DNA from: Artemia franciscana
Lineage: Eukaryota; Arthropoda; Branchiopoda; Anostraca; Artemiidae
Direction: 5' to 3'
Assembly: GCF_032884065.1 (NCBI RefSeq)
Contig: NC_088873.1
Span: 29,966,716-30,030,715 of the forward strand
DNA length: 64,000 nt
This document shows positions 43,977-55,589 of this stretch, piece after piece (position 1 is the stretch's first letter; each line of letters opens with the position of its first letter). A model generated the notes under the pieces. It did no database searches and had not been told where the DNA came from. It saw only the letters and a list, made by a program, of their open reading frames with translations. The position numbers and the translations under genes are program-made.

Positions 43977-45135
43977 GTAATGACCTGTAAGTAAGGAGGG
44001 ACCCACTCTGTAGTAACCAAAACCCTAAAAAACGGATATTGATAGACATATCAAAAGAATTGGCTTATTATGCTGATTCCAAATATATAATTTTCATTAA
44101 ATTCAGTCTGGTTCATCGAAAGCTGCGAGCCTGAGAAAATTTGTCTGATTTTCGAGAAAAGGGGGAATCACCCCCTTGAAGTCGTAGAATTTTAATGAAA
44201 ATCAAACTATCAGATTCAGCGTATCAAAAACCCTACAGTAGAGAATTCAAGCTCATATCTGCAAATATGTGGTATTTTCTAATTTTTGACCAGAAGATAG
44301 ATTAGGATGCGTGCTTATTTTATTTATTCCCAGGGGTCATCGTACCGACCCAGTGGAACTAGATCCTTGGTAGAGGGCTCATTCTAACTGAAACTAAGAG
44401 TTCTAGGTCCCTTTTTAAGTGATAAAAAATTGGAGGGTATCTAGACCCCCTCCCACTCCACCTTTTTCCCAAAATCTCACGATCAAAATTTTGAGATAGC
44501 TTTTTTGTTTAGCATAGTTGAAAGGCCAAATAACCATGTCTTTGGAGACAAAATGACCCCCTATAGTCCCTGGGGAAAGATATTTAAGTTATAATATTTG
44601 CCCATTGTTAACGTACAGTATTTGTTATTGGGAAGTATGCATACATTTTTCGAGGGGCGAGGGAGGACGAATTTTCTGCTGGGAGGATTTTGCACAGGGA
44701 AAACTTTACATGGAGACGAAAGTTTCCAGAGGGTGAACTTTTCAGGAGAAATTTTACACTGGATGAATTTGCTAGAATTCCTATGCAAAAATTCCTTGCT
44801 TTCTCTTTACCGATTCAATTATACGCCTGAAGATGTTACGGACAATTGTTCAGGGTAAACTTTCACCACAACTGAACTGTCCATAGGATATTTCTGTGAG
44901 GAGGGGGTTTTCACATGGAGTTGGAGCCAGGTATCCTAGCGTTATTAAAAAACAATCAGAAATTAAACAAAAAACAAGTTTTTTCAACTGAAAGTAAGGA
45001 GCAACATTAAAACTTAAAAAGAACAGAAATTATTACATATCGTATATGAGGGGGGTTGTACCCTCCCCAACATTTCGCTCTTTACCTAATTTTGTCCCAA
45101 TTCTCTAAGAACGACTCTTGAAACACAAGGGTCGT
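43977..45135 (+). mobile_element. Rep1 copy 4, 3'-truncated
   Basis: ACAGTTCG is present but the palindrome's right arm has decayed to TGACCTGT. The body is complete through GTTATTGGGAAGT and the first foldback-like segment (CAACTGAAAGTAAGGAGCAA at about 44990). The second module and the right hairpin arm are missing. Confidence 0.75.
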
Positions 45136-45524
45136 TTAATTAGAACAATAAGTAAAATATTAAATATATGAAATAAATTTTAAGATATGGAAAATAATCA
45201 CCTAAAACACTAAAAACCAAGTAAGTCCACAGTTAAAATGGCCCCCAAATACCATAAACTAGCTACTGTCGATGACCAACCACAGAATACCACGGGGGAA
45301 CCGCTATAACCGGGGCCAGAAGTGGGGGAAGTGGAATTGGAAATTGCTATTTCTGGAAAAAGTCTAATATTCACAGCAATTCCGCTTTGGTATTACTATT
45401 AGTAGGACTTCTGACTCTAAATTTCGATATTTTGCAGTAAATTTATAGAAAGTACCAAGGAAACATGTTTGAATGATTCAAATATGTGCCACACAATCAG
45501 GGATGCTTAGTAAAAGTTAAAATG
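45136..45524. other. Unique spacer
   Basis: Nothing supported. Confidence 0.35.
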
Positions 45525-46965
45525 GGCTGTCTCCATAAAAAGTTCTAGACGGTGCTACGGATTAGTCACCGAGTGACCCGGTGGTGTGACCTGCAATGAG
45601 CCATCATTACGAGGCTGGCTTCTGAAAATGAAAACTAATCCAAAAACACAAACCAATGGAGTGAAAACATCATTTTTAACAAGAAAATGTCTGAAAATAC
45701 CTTAGGTCTGAACTATATGTTTGCCAAATACTTCATGTTTGAAGTATTATACAAACTATATGTATAAACATATAGAAACTATATGTTTGAAATACTTCAA
45801 TGTCTGAACTATGATGTTTGCCAATGGGTCCCACGGGCCAGCCAGAAAGTGCCACGGTGGCGTGAACTGCCTCGGAATATCATGATCTAACAATGAAGTG
45901 GTAAACTCCCACTGTTCAAATAAAAACACCTGTCAGGATATTCAAACGTCTGAAATCGCTTCAGAGATGACAACGGGTACCTCAGCGTGCCACGTGGCAG
46001 CTACATAGTGCCACAGTTGTGTTAACTGTATTGACGTTCGAAAAAAGAAGAAAATGTGTAAATCAATGCTTCACACTCTGTTTTTCTCGAAACGAGATGA
46101 AAGTAATCAAATGCATGCTTCAACATGAGTTACGTTTGCTTAAAATATGAATGTGTGCGACAAAAATGTATTCTTGATTGAAATACAATGCTAGAGGCAC
46201 AGAGTGCCACGTGCCAAGAACATTCAACGTTCATGGACGGTAATTCATTTCTTGTTATTTCATCCAGTGGTTTCATCATTTGCTTCAATGGAATATCCTC
46301 ACAGGAAATTCGAATAGGTCTTACGTTTGTAATCAAATAAAAATTAAGAATTAAATACTCACCTTACGCTATAGCTTTAAAAAATAATCGGTGACAAGTT
46401 CCACAAATAATCATAGTACGTTTTTATGGTTCTATGACGAGAAGCCTATTACATAGAATCTGTTTCCAACAACATAATAATTAAAATTGTTTGCTAGTTC
46501 AATTGACTAAGGCGTCATTCCATTGGAAATCTCTGATCTTACGTTTAATTCCTACACCGGACAAAAAACCTTTGAGGACGGATAATAAAAGTTCCTTGAA
46601 TCAAAACAGGTCTTGCGTAAGAGGCTTGGGGAATTCCTTGAGGGAACATCTCGAAGAAGAAAAACGCATTGAAGAAGAAAAAATAACATCTCGAAGAAAA
46701 AAAAATCTTGAGGATAAAAACATCTCGAAGAAAATTTCGTGAAAAAAGAACTTCTGTAATAAAAAAAAAATCATCTTGAGGAATAAAAAAACACCTCCAA
46801 GAAAATGTCTTGAAGAAAAAAACGTCTTGAAGAAAAAACCGTCCCCTAAAGTTTTACTTACCAACCAGGTGTACAAAATAAAACAATGACCAATAATACC
46901 TACGTCTTGAGGGACTAGCAACTTCAGGTATAGCCCCTATGGGTGCAATGGGATTAATCTATGCT
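45525..46965 (+). repeat. Rep6 copy C: partial composite element
   Basis: 45.53-46.05 kb holds units of the type at 58.6-59.7 kb (GAAAATGTCTGAAAATACCTTAGG, TGCCACGGTGGCGTGAACTG, ATCTAACAATGAAGTGG). 46.43-46.60 kb matches 60.89-61.03 kb weakly. 46.62-46.85 kb is a GA-rich run with CATCTCGAAGAAAAAAA units. 46.88-46.96 kb (TCTTGAGGGACTAGCAACTT) matches 62.20-62.28 kb, a shared 3' end. It lacks the foldback array. Confidence 0.6.
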
Positions 46966-47469
46966 TCAGTATTTACGAAGCCAATTTTTATTTTTCCTAT
47001 ACAGTTATTTCAGAATTTTGATGATTTTGAAGGTTTTTTCTTATAGAAGACAAATATTAAAATGTGTCTCTTTACAAAAGTAATTTTGATTTTACTTGTT
47101 TATGGATAGGTTGAATGACAATTACAACTATTTCAATTCAATCCATGGGAATTATAAAACAAACAACTTGAGCCAAATGCCTAAAATAAATTATGCGAGT
47201 TATTAAACGAATTTTTGTTTTTATTCCAATTATGTACTAAATAGATTTTCGTGAAATCTACTACTGTTTTAGTTTTAGAATTGCTTCCTCAAGTATATTC
47301 TAGGCAACTGAAATAAACTGAAAATGTGCCTTTATGTACCAATGCCATTTTAAATTTTCTCTATCTCTTTTTGGGCTTATATTCTCTTTTCAATTTTTTC
47401 ACCACTTTATCGACATATTTTCCACCCGTTTTCAATTTTTTTCACTCGTTTTCAAAATCAGATTTAATA
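46966..47469. other. Unique AT-rich DNA, no gene seen
   Basis: Nothing supported. Confidence 0.4.
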
Positions 47470-48205
47470 TTATTGTCGCCAAATCAGCCAGAAAAGTTTG
47501 GATAGAATAGGAAGATTAGTCAGCGAACTAAGATTGTAATACTGAAAGCCAGGGAAACAGCAGTGGTCAAGTCTGAAAAGTGGAGACTTCAATAAGCCGA
47601 GGAAAATTTGTTAAATGTTTCCCAGAGGAATTTCCTGAGGATAATTTTAAGCATGTGTTTAGCTGTATGTATACTGTATTAGATAATAGGTTGTCCGAAA
47701 AAAGTGGTTCGATCGCACTTTCTAGTCCCATAATTAAAGAAATGCTGTGATGGCTAAGCCATGCTTCGCGAATAAAAGATAGCCAAATATTGTGCGGTTT
47801 GGTCATCAGCCTGGGACAAAACAAAAAGCAGGTGGTACCAAATGTGCTGTGAGGAATTCAAAGAACAGGGTTTAAAGGAAACTAGAACCTCACAAAAAGG
47901 TCCTTAACTAGGGGAAGTGGTTATTTGCTCCTCTCCACTAGATTATTTCACCCCCTCCCAAATTTTGAAAATACCTTTTCGGATTATTTTTATTAGAAAC
48001 TTATTTTATTTCTTTTTTTAACATTTTCACTGAAGAATGAAAAATAGCCCCTCCTGTTCAATTTGAACAGCATTTATCCTCCTCTCTACATCTTCATAAC
48101 TTGAAACTTTTACGTAAAGAGTGGAGCTTTGAATAGATGGATAAGGAGGAGGAACATGCGTTTCTGTGCTGGCCTTATACCGCTTAGTGAGGCAGTGAGT
48201 TAATA
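47470..48205 (+). pseudogene. LINE-B fragment split by a ~220-bp insertion
   Basis: 47.47-47.90 kb follows the open LINE-B copy in order: the AAGATTGTAATACTGAAAGC region, FQRN-like sequence near 47615, GGTTCGATCGCACTTTCTAG, GATGGCTAAGCCATGCTTCG. Frames are broken throughout. The last ~80 bases (TTTGAATAGAT .. GAGGCAGTGAGTTA) resume at about 48122. The intervening 47.90-48.12 kb is unrelated to LINE-B and loosely resembles Rep4-type sequence (CCTCTCC, AATACCTTTTCGG). Confidence 0.75.
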
Positions 48206-48700
48206 ACAACAGGATTTGCAATCACTCGTTGTGCACTAATGGATTTTGAAAAACATGTACTTAATTTTTTACACGAAACAAATTTAACGACAATAGTCCG
48301 TCCCAATGGCGTAAAAACTTTTTTTTCTTTAACTTCAATCAAAGTACACTCACAAAAAAATAAACCGAGAGAGACTTCTGTAAAATCCTGTTGTTCATGA
48401 CTGTATAGAAATAAGACCTTAATATCCTGGCAATTCAATTACGGTAGGAAGGAAAATCCCTTTGGAATTACTAAGAGCAGATCTAATTCTAAGAGAAATT
48501 TCTAACGCTTATATAATTCCAATTGGGTTATCTATTCTGGAGATGGTAATTTGCTGGCATTCATAAAGTAGTTGAATTAAAACAGGAATGGGAAATCTTA
48601 TTTCTGGAAATGAATAACGTATTTATCGAAAAACTGGAAAATACAAAATTATTATGCAACTATACGTAGGGGTTATAAAAATAACAAATGTTGGATATAC
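48206..48700. other. Unique DNA, no gene seen
   Basis: Minus-strand frames at 48027-48438 are short and without motifs. Confidence 0.4.
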
Positions 48701-48985
48701 CTATGGATAAAAGAGTTAAGGTAACAAAGTGTAATTAAATAGCGACCAAAATAAAAGGAACTTCAATAATAATATACTAACCAAAAGAATATAGTTTTTA
48801 TACTGATTTCAAATATGTAAAATTCATTTTGAAGTAACGGTCAAAATTTAATAGCATAAATTTATCGCTTAATTCTAATCATAATTTTCAACCATATCAC
48901 CAGATTCATCATATTTGAAGCCTATTCAGTGGAGGTTTCAAGCCCCTACCTACAACTATACGAAGTTTTGCACTTTTCTGAAAAG
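48700..48985 (+). repeat. Highly diverged Rep1 fragment
   Basis: AACCAAAAGAATATAG, TGATTTCAAATATGTAAAATTCAT, GGAGGTTTCAAGCCCCTACC and TACAACTATACGAAGTTTTG follow Rep1 order near its 5' half. Confidence 0.5.
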
Positions 48986-51900
48986 GTTGGTTGTCACTGT
49001 GTGACTCTTCCCATAGCAAGAATAAAAACTAAAGTAAAGAGTAAAATTCTGCCCTTTCAGAAACGAAGTTTACCAAATCAACTTTTAATCTTCCTTTAAG
49101 TGTTAAGCACAGTTGAGGCAATTATATTGCACCTAACCATACAAAATCACAAGGATATTTCCGAAAAATTAGGAATTCTTTTTTGCATTTAAAGTACTAG
49201 ATACTTTTTTAGAAACCAATCTAACTACGGCCGAGCTAAAATACACTTTAAACAAATTTGAGGAAATAACTGAAACAACCCGAATTTTAATATTGACACC
49301 ACCAGATGACACAAAACAGTCAAAGCCAGTGAGGAATCTTCTGTTTGAATTGTCGTCACTATTCGTTTTTACTATTTTTAATGTGCTAGAAAAATATGAT
49401 TCATACTAATGGTTGATAACAGTTGTTATTATTTAACTACCACATTTTTAATACCTAGAAAAACAATTTTATTTTAATTTTTCTCCAAAAAGGTATTTCT
49501 GTTAATTATTTTCTAAACAAAAAAAAACTTGGTATGGTTATTTAGAAACATTGACTTGTCTGAAACATGACTGTGTTATACACCATCGCACTCGGCGAGA
49601 GATTTTCTGTTCTGGCTAGACAAAAACCCTTCTTCCAACAGGCAGTTGTCATATCCTTAATTAATGAACGGAAAATCTACTCTTCAAATTATTGTTACCT
49701 ATGGGATTGGTTAATGAACTCCACGGAACGTAATAATTATTTGTCTTTTTTTCTTCCTTTTTTTACAACATTTGAAAAGACACTAGGCTACATGTAACTC
49801 TGTAGGTTTGCACCGAAAAAATAGTGCAATATGCAATTTTCGTGAATTAATCAGTGACGAATTTCAACTGTTGTAACTTCCATACAGGATTTTCTCTGCA
49901 CGGCTGTAACTGTTATTTAAAAACAAGAGTAAACAATAATCTAAAGGGCTGTTTTTGTCGTATAGGAAAAATTGTGATTCTTTGGATATACTTACCTTGT
50001 ATTTTAAGATAGGAATCTCGTTGTGAAGAAATCCTTTTCACGGTAAAAAAAAAAATTTCGTCATCAACTGATTTTACATTTATGGATAATGTAGATGTAT
50101 AATTTTCTTTCATGTATTTTCCGAGTCTAAGTTAAGTTCTCACTAATTAAAAGATAAATGGACCTAAGCGACGAGTCGATTCTAGCTCTTATACATGAAC
50201 TAAAGTGAAATTCGTGAAGAATTTCCAAAGAATGTAAAGGTAAAATTATATAACTACTTTGTATACCTATAAAATAGTTATTTCAAATAATAAATTCTAA
50301 ATAGTGCATAAGGATAAAATAAATATTCATTTATTGGATAAAAACAAACTTGACTGCTTAAGGACAGAAACTGTTTCCTATTCACGTTGATAGTGTATTA
50401 GGGGAAATAGGTCTAATTTGGAAAGTTGCAATGTAGCTGTGTCACCGACAAGACTGATTGTCGATCAGCAAGCAACTGGGCAACAAGGAATATGGATTGT
50501 TTATTTTTCAGTCAGCACACAAAGTACAATCTCTTTGACACACTGCAATAACTTATAATTTAAGAGGACGTTCGACGAAAAAAAGGTGACTATATTTAGT
50601 TCGCCAATGCAATGTGAAGTATCGCAGTAGCTGCGCAGTACCAATGCATTTGTCTGCCACCCCAAGAAAAGTGTGAACAAGTCGAGTGGATAATAGATAA
50701 AAGAATGAAAAAGATTGAAAAGCAGAAAACTTTGCAGGAGCTTTAAACTGTGTGCAAGCTCATAGGAAAAGGTAAAATAAATTCTTACTGTTCTACCACA
50801 TATTCTAAAGCTTTCAGTGAAGTTTTAATTCATACGGTAGATGGTGCGCAGTTAAGGAGAGAATCAACTTTATTTCCAAAACGAAAAGGGAATTTAAATT
50901 AAATAATGAAATTGATTGATTAAATTGAAGCTAACTTTAAATTAATTAGAGACATTTTTTGAACGTTCCCAACATCGGTGGGGTGGGTTTATATTAATAA
51001 AAATTTTGACTATGACACATAATTTATTTAACGCAATATGGTAACTCGATTAAACGTTGAGTTATGGACACGCGATTATAATTTTTTCTTTCTTTGTTTT
51101 TACTCTGACAAATGTAATCCAACAGGAAAAGAAACTTATGGCATATATGTAGTAATGATACTAAAAACAACTCAATTTTTTTGGAAAAGGTTACCTTTTA
51201 AAGAAACACCTGAGTGCTTCATTCGTACGAAAATAAAGTCGTACGAATTCATTCGTACTCATTTTGCGGATACTTATAATATTTAATCTTCAGAAACCTT
51301 CTTTTCCTATTTACTGCACCCCCTCCCACTGCAGAGATGTGCGTAACGCTCTATTTAATTATGAACTTTATATTAATGTTTAACTCTATGGAAAAGGAGA
51401 CATGAAGCTGGGCAATTACCCGTCATAATGTATAGTTCAACTGTTTTTATTTCTGTTTAAGTTGCCTGAGATTGATAATTAAAATCTGAGGGTAAGTTCA
51501 CAATATAGTGTAAACACAGTAAGTGTCTATTTCACAAATGTTCGACACGTCGCTTCCTGTTTGAAATGCTGAGAGTTATGCAAAGATTTTCAATCTGTTT
51601 CATTGAAGACATCTTAGCAGGGCATTGAGCTTGTTTCTGTTAATGCTGTCTTTAACATTTTTATGAGCCTTAAATTATTATGGATTTATTTGAAGAGAAT
51701 CTTAGCATATTAAAAAGGAATAAAACCTCCAAAAAGGTCAAATAAATCAAAACCAAGTAGGGTATTAGCAGCCTTGGCAACACGTTATTTTATCTCTTTT
51801 TTATTGAGACTGGACTTTTACTTACTTTACTGTACCTTTTACTGTTTTTTTTTTTACTGTACTTACTTTTCACACCGATGACGGCTTAGCGAAAAATTTT

Positions 51901-54540
51901 GCTGAAAATTTAGCTGAATTTTGGCTTTTTGTGATTTTTTATTTCACTGTCTAAAAAATTCTCGTGTTTTAGTAATTCGCTGTAACTTGGGTTTCATCAT
52001 TATATGAAACCAGCGGCCTTAAAACTTATTTATTAGCTAAGAAGAATTTTATGTAAAAAAAAAGGTAATAAAAATGAAAGTTGGACCATTCAGAGAAGCG
52101 CTGCCACTGGGTCAAAAACTTGTACAATCGAGGACTGACAAAAGAAAAATACAAATTTGTGACGAAAAAATGCAACGTATCAACAAAATACGGCACATGT
52201 TGCAATTCTGTTGTTCAACTTATATTTTCTTTTAAGATAGTCTGTGTTTTAGGAATATTGACAAAAAAAATAATATTTCTTTATTTGCTTGAATAACCCA
52301 GTGTGATCTATCTGTTAGTTACAAGATAAGCAGCTCACTACAGGCTGCGTTCCAGAATTGAACATTTCAGAAAAATAACTAATTTTGCCTGAATTTGGAT
52401 GTTACTGTGGCTGACCTTAGTGAGCAAGCAAATGGACTAGCCTAGCAAGAGAATTCTTAAAAAACAAGAGGTTAGTCTTACCTAAGATGTAGGATGCCAA
52501 AGTGGGAAAGGCACTAGACATCGGTGAAAACTCACCAGCCTAGGTAAGAAGCCGTCAATAAGGGACTACAATATCAAGGCTAGCTTCAGGAATGAGTCGG
52601 ACAAGGTATTTGTGCCTTAATCAATAATCAAACCTTGGCGGTTATACTTTAATATTTTAGTAATGCTGCAAAATCTAAATCCAAATGTTTCCACTTCTGT
52701 CTATGGTAATTTTAGTTGCTTTTTTTGCTTTCATTTAAGGGAATGGCTCTTCTTATTTTTTTTCTATTTTGATTGATTTCAAGGTTTGGGTTTTAATGTT
52801 ACAATTTTTATTATGGGATATTTATATTTTTTTTTGTATCAGGGAGGATTTGCTATTTTGTTCAACATATTTTTTTTTAAATAATATTTTTGAGTAAATA
52901 AAACCCACTTCTACTCCTCTCAGTGACAACATCTTTAACAAAAAATTTACTTTAAGCCTTAGACGTCACCTACACTCACCTATCCTCCTTTTTGAAAAGA
53001 TTAAACAGCAGCCCAACCGGAGAAAAATTCAATCAACCGTATGCTACAACAGTGACAAAAAAAGAAAAAGAAATTGCCTTTCCCTTAATAAAGGAGGTCC
53101 TCCCACCCTTTTCACGGTGGACTTTCTTAAAATTTTAAATCTTTTCCAAATGGAGGCCCGTCATGTCCCGTACACTAAAAAAAGAAATCTCTTTATTCTC
53201 AAAAAGGAGAATAATAAAAAACAATAATCATTTAAGAGAAACTAATCATCATTATTTAATAAAAAGAAAAAAACAAATAAACTTTTCTATTATTATAACT
53301 TTCTTTTGCTCAAGTAATATGTAGAATATATCCAAAAAGAACAAAATAAGAAAGTTATTATTGTAACTCTTCAAAGATTTTTGTGACAAACGAAGGCTTT
53401 GCGGTGGGTTTATCTGGGGGGGGGTCAGTTTTATTTGCAGGTTGAACATTTTTTGAGGGGAATTAGTTTTCATCATGCCTTGGTTCTAGCATTATTAAAT
53501 TTTTTAAAAATAAGGATTCTGTGACCTGAGATTATTGAATTATTTTGATATTAAATTAGTCTGACTTAAATTTGACAGAATCTGTAACCGCTGACTCAAT
53601 CATTTCTGAACATTTACTTCATAAGATTTTTACGTCACCTTATCTGCTTTTCTCAAAACATTATCGAATTCCCTCTCAGTATGTCGTAAAGTAGCATGAA
53701 ATGTTTCCATGGAAAAAGTCTGATCACTTTTAATGCCTTCATCTCCTTTCCCATCTCTGCTACGTAGTCCTAAATCTTCTATTCTAAATCCCTCTTTTCT
53801 TTTATCTTCGTCGGAATCGTAGTTTACAAGTTGCTCAAAATCCTTTCCTAGAAAATACCGTATTCTATTCCGAGTCTTTAAAGTTTTAAACTAGAAATTA
53901 CTATTATTAAATGCGACGTCAAATAGTAAATATTTTCCTGCTCTGGAATTTTAAAGATGCGGATTAAATGATAATCAAGTGCTGAACAGAGCTCCAGGAC
54001 GCTGAGACGGAAATGGCAGGGCAACATAAAGTATAAAACTGGTAAGGCTAGTTTTCGATTTTTCAATACAAATTATAAATATCTAACAGAACCATACGGT
54101 TTATAGTTAAATAGTAATTTTGTATCTAGTTAGTCGCACAAGGTACTGTTGACACTCTCGATGCTAGTTTTATTAAAATAGTACAGGATTATCATTAGCC
54201 TTAGATAAAAAAAATAATATTGAATTCCAGCAAAAACCATAGCACACACATTAATTCAAAGAAATTGAGTATATTTATATACGTTTGTGATGAAAATTTG
54301 TAGAACGAAACACAGTTGAAAATACACGTCACAATTTACTGTTTCAAGACATTGAACGAACAAAGTCTAAAACAGTGTTATTGCTTAAAAAACAATGCTT
54401 AAAATAAACAAATTTAAAAAAAAGAAAAAAGAACCCTGATTAAAAAGGTTAAAAAATAGTCAAGCCAAGGATGGTAATGCAACAGAGACATTGTGGATGA
54501 TGAGTAGGATTTACTCATGGTCATCGTGACAACTGGTCAT
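48986..54540. other. 5.5 kb of unique AT-rich DNA without a supported gene
   Basis: This is the longest stretch not explained by repeats. Small frames (49567-49797 +, 51038-51286 +, 53252-53476 -) show no recognisable domains. A short inverted motif around GTCGTACGAATTCATTCGTAC lies near 51225-51265. A somewhat less AT-rich patch at about 52385-52620 could be an old repeat. It could hold introns or regulatory DNA; no splice-linked exons could be assembled. Confidence 0.45.
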
Positions 54541-54543
54541 CAA

Positions 54544-55085
54544 ACAGTTCGGATTATCAAACTGTAAGTAATAAGTGATGCGGCTTAATAGTAACTGAAA
54601 CACTAACAAACTTGATGACAATACATACATAAGAAAAATAAAATTTTGATGTTTTTTTTAAATATGTAAAATTCATCAAATTTAAAGGTACACATCGACA
54701 GTTACGAGCCTGAAAAAACTTGTCCAATTTTGAAAAAGGGGGAAACACCCCTAAAAATCAAATGATCTTAATGAAAATCACACTATCAGATTCAACACAT
54801 CTGAGAACCCAACTGTAAAGATTCCAAATTCTTATGTACAAAAGTGTGAAAATTTCCCTTTTTTTGTCAGAAGAAAGATCCGTGTTTATTTGTTTGGTTT
54901 TTTTCGTCGCATGGGTGATCGTATCAAAATAGTAACTGTAGAATATTGAGAGAGGACTCATTTGATCGAAAATAAAGGTTCTAGTGTTCATTTTTAAGTG
55001 ACCAAAAATATTGGACGGTAGCTAGCCCCCCTCCCAGGCTCATTTTTCCCCAATTTCACCCGATGATAACTTTGAGATAGCCATT
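54544..55085 (+). repeat. Rep1 copy 5, 5' part
   Basis: ACAGTTCG / CAAACTGT start, then AGTAATAAGTG, TAATAGTAACTGAAAC, GAGCCTGAAAAAACTTG, GGTGATCGTATC, GTTCTAGTGTTCATTTTTAA and GAGATAGCCATT. It stops there at a junction with copy 6. Confidence 0.8.
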
Positions 55086-55580
55086 GGAGCGACCTAGCTT
55101 AATAATAACCAAAATTCCAAAAACGGAATTTTGATACCAATAGATGCATCAAAAGAATCAGATTTCTCTGTTGGTTTTAAATATATAGGTATCGTTAAGT
55201 TTAGTCTTACCTATCAAAAGTTAATATCCTGAGAAAATTTGCCTTATTTTTGAAAAAAAGGGGAAAAACCCTTAAAAGTCACATAATCTTAATGAGAATC
55301 ACACCTTCAGATTCAGCATATCAGAGACCTATACTAAATTGGTTTTAACCTCCTATCTGGAAAAACGCTGAGTTTTGTAATTTTGCCATAAGAAAGATCA
55401 TAGACCCGTGTTTCTTTGTTTTTTTCCCAGGGTGATCGTGTCGACCCAGTGATCCTAAAATATGGGGAGAAGGCTCATTCGCATGTAACTTAAAATTTCT
55501 AGTGGCTTTTTTAAGTGACCAAAAAGATTGGAGGGCAACTTTGCAACGTCCTACGGCCTTTTTTCCCAAAATAATTTTGT
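55086..55580 (+). repeat. Rep1 copy 6, fused to copy 5
   Basis: It begins GGAGCGACCTAGCTTAATAA directly after GAGATAGCCATT of copy 5, so it lacks the palindrome and the AGTAA start. It continues in Rep1 order to TTTTTTCCCAAAATA, where array B begins. Confidence 0.8.
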
Positions 55581-55589
55581 CTATGTGTC

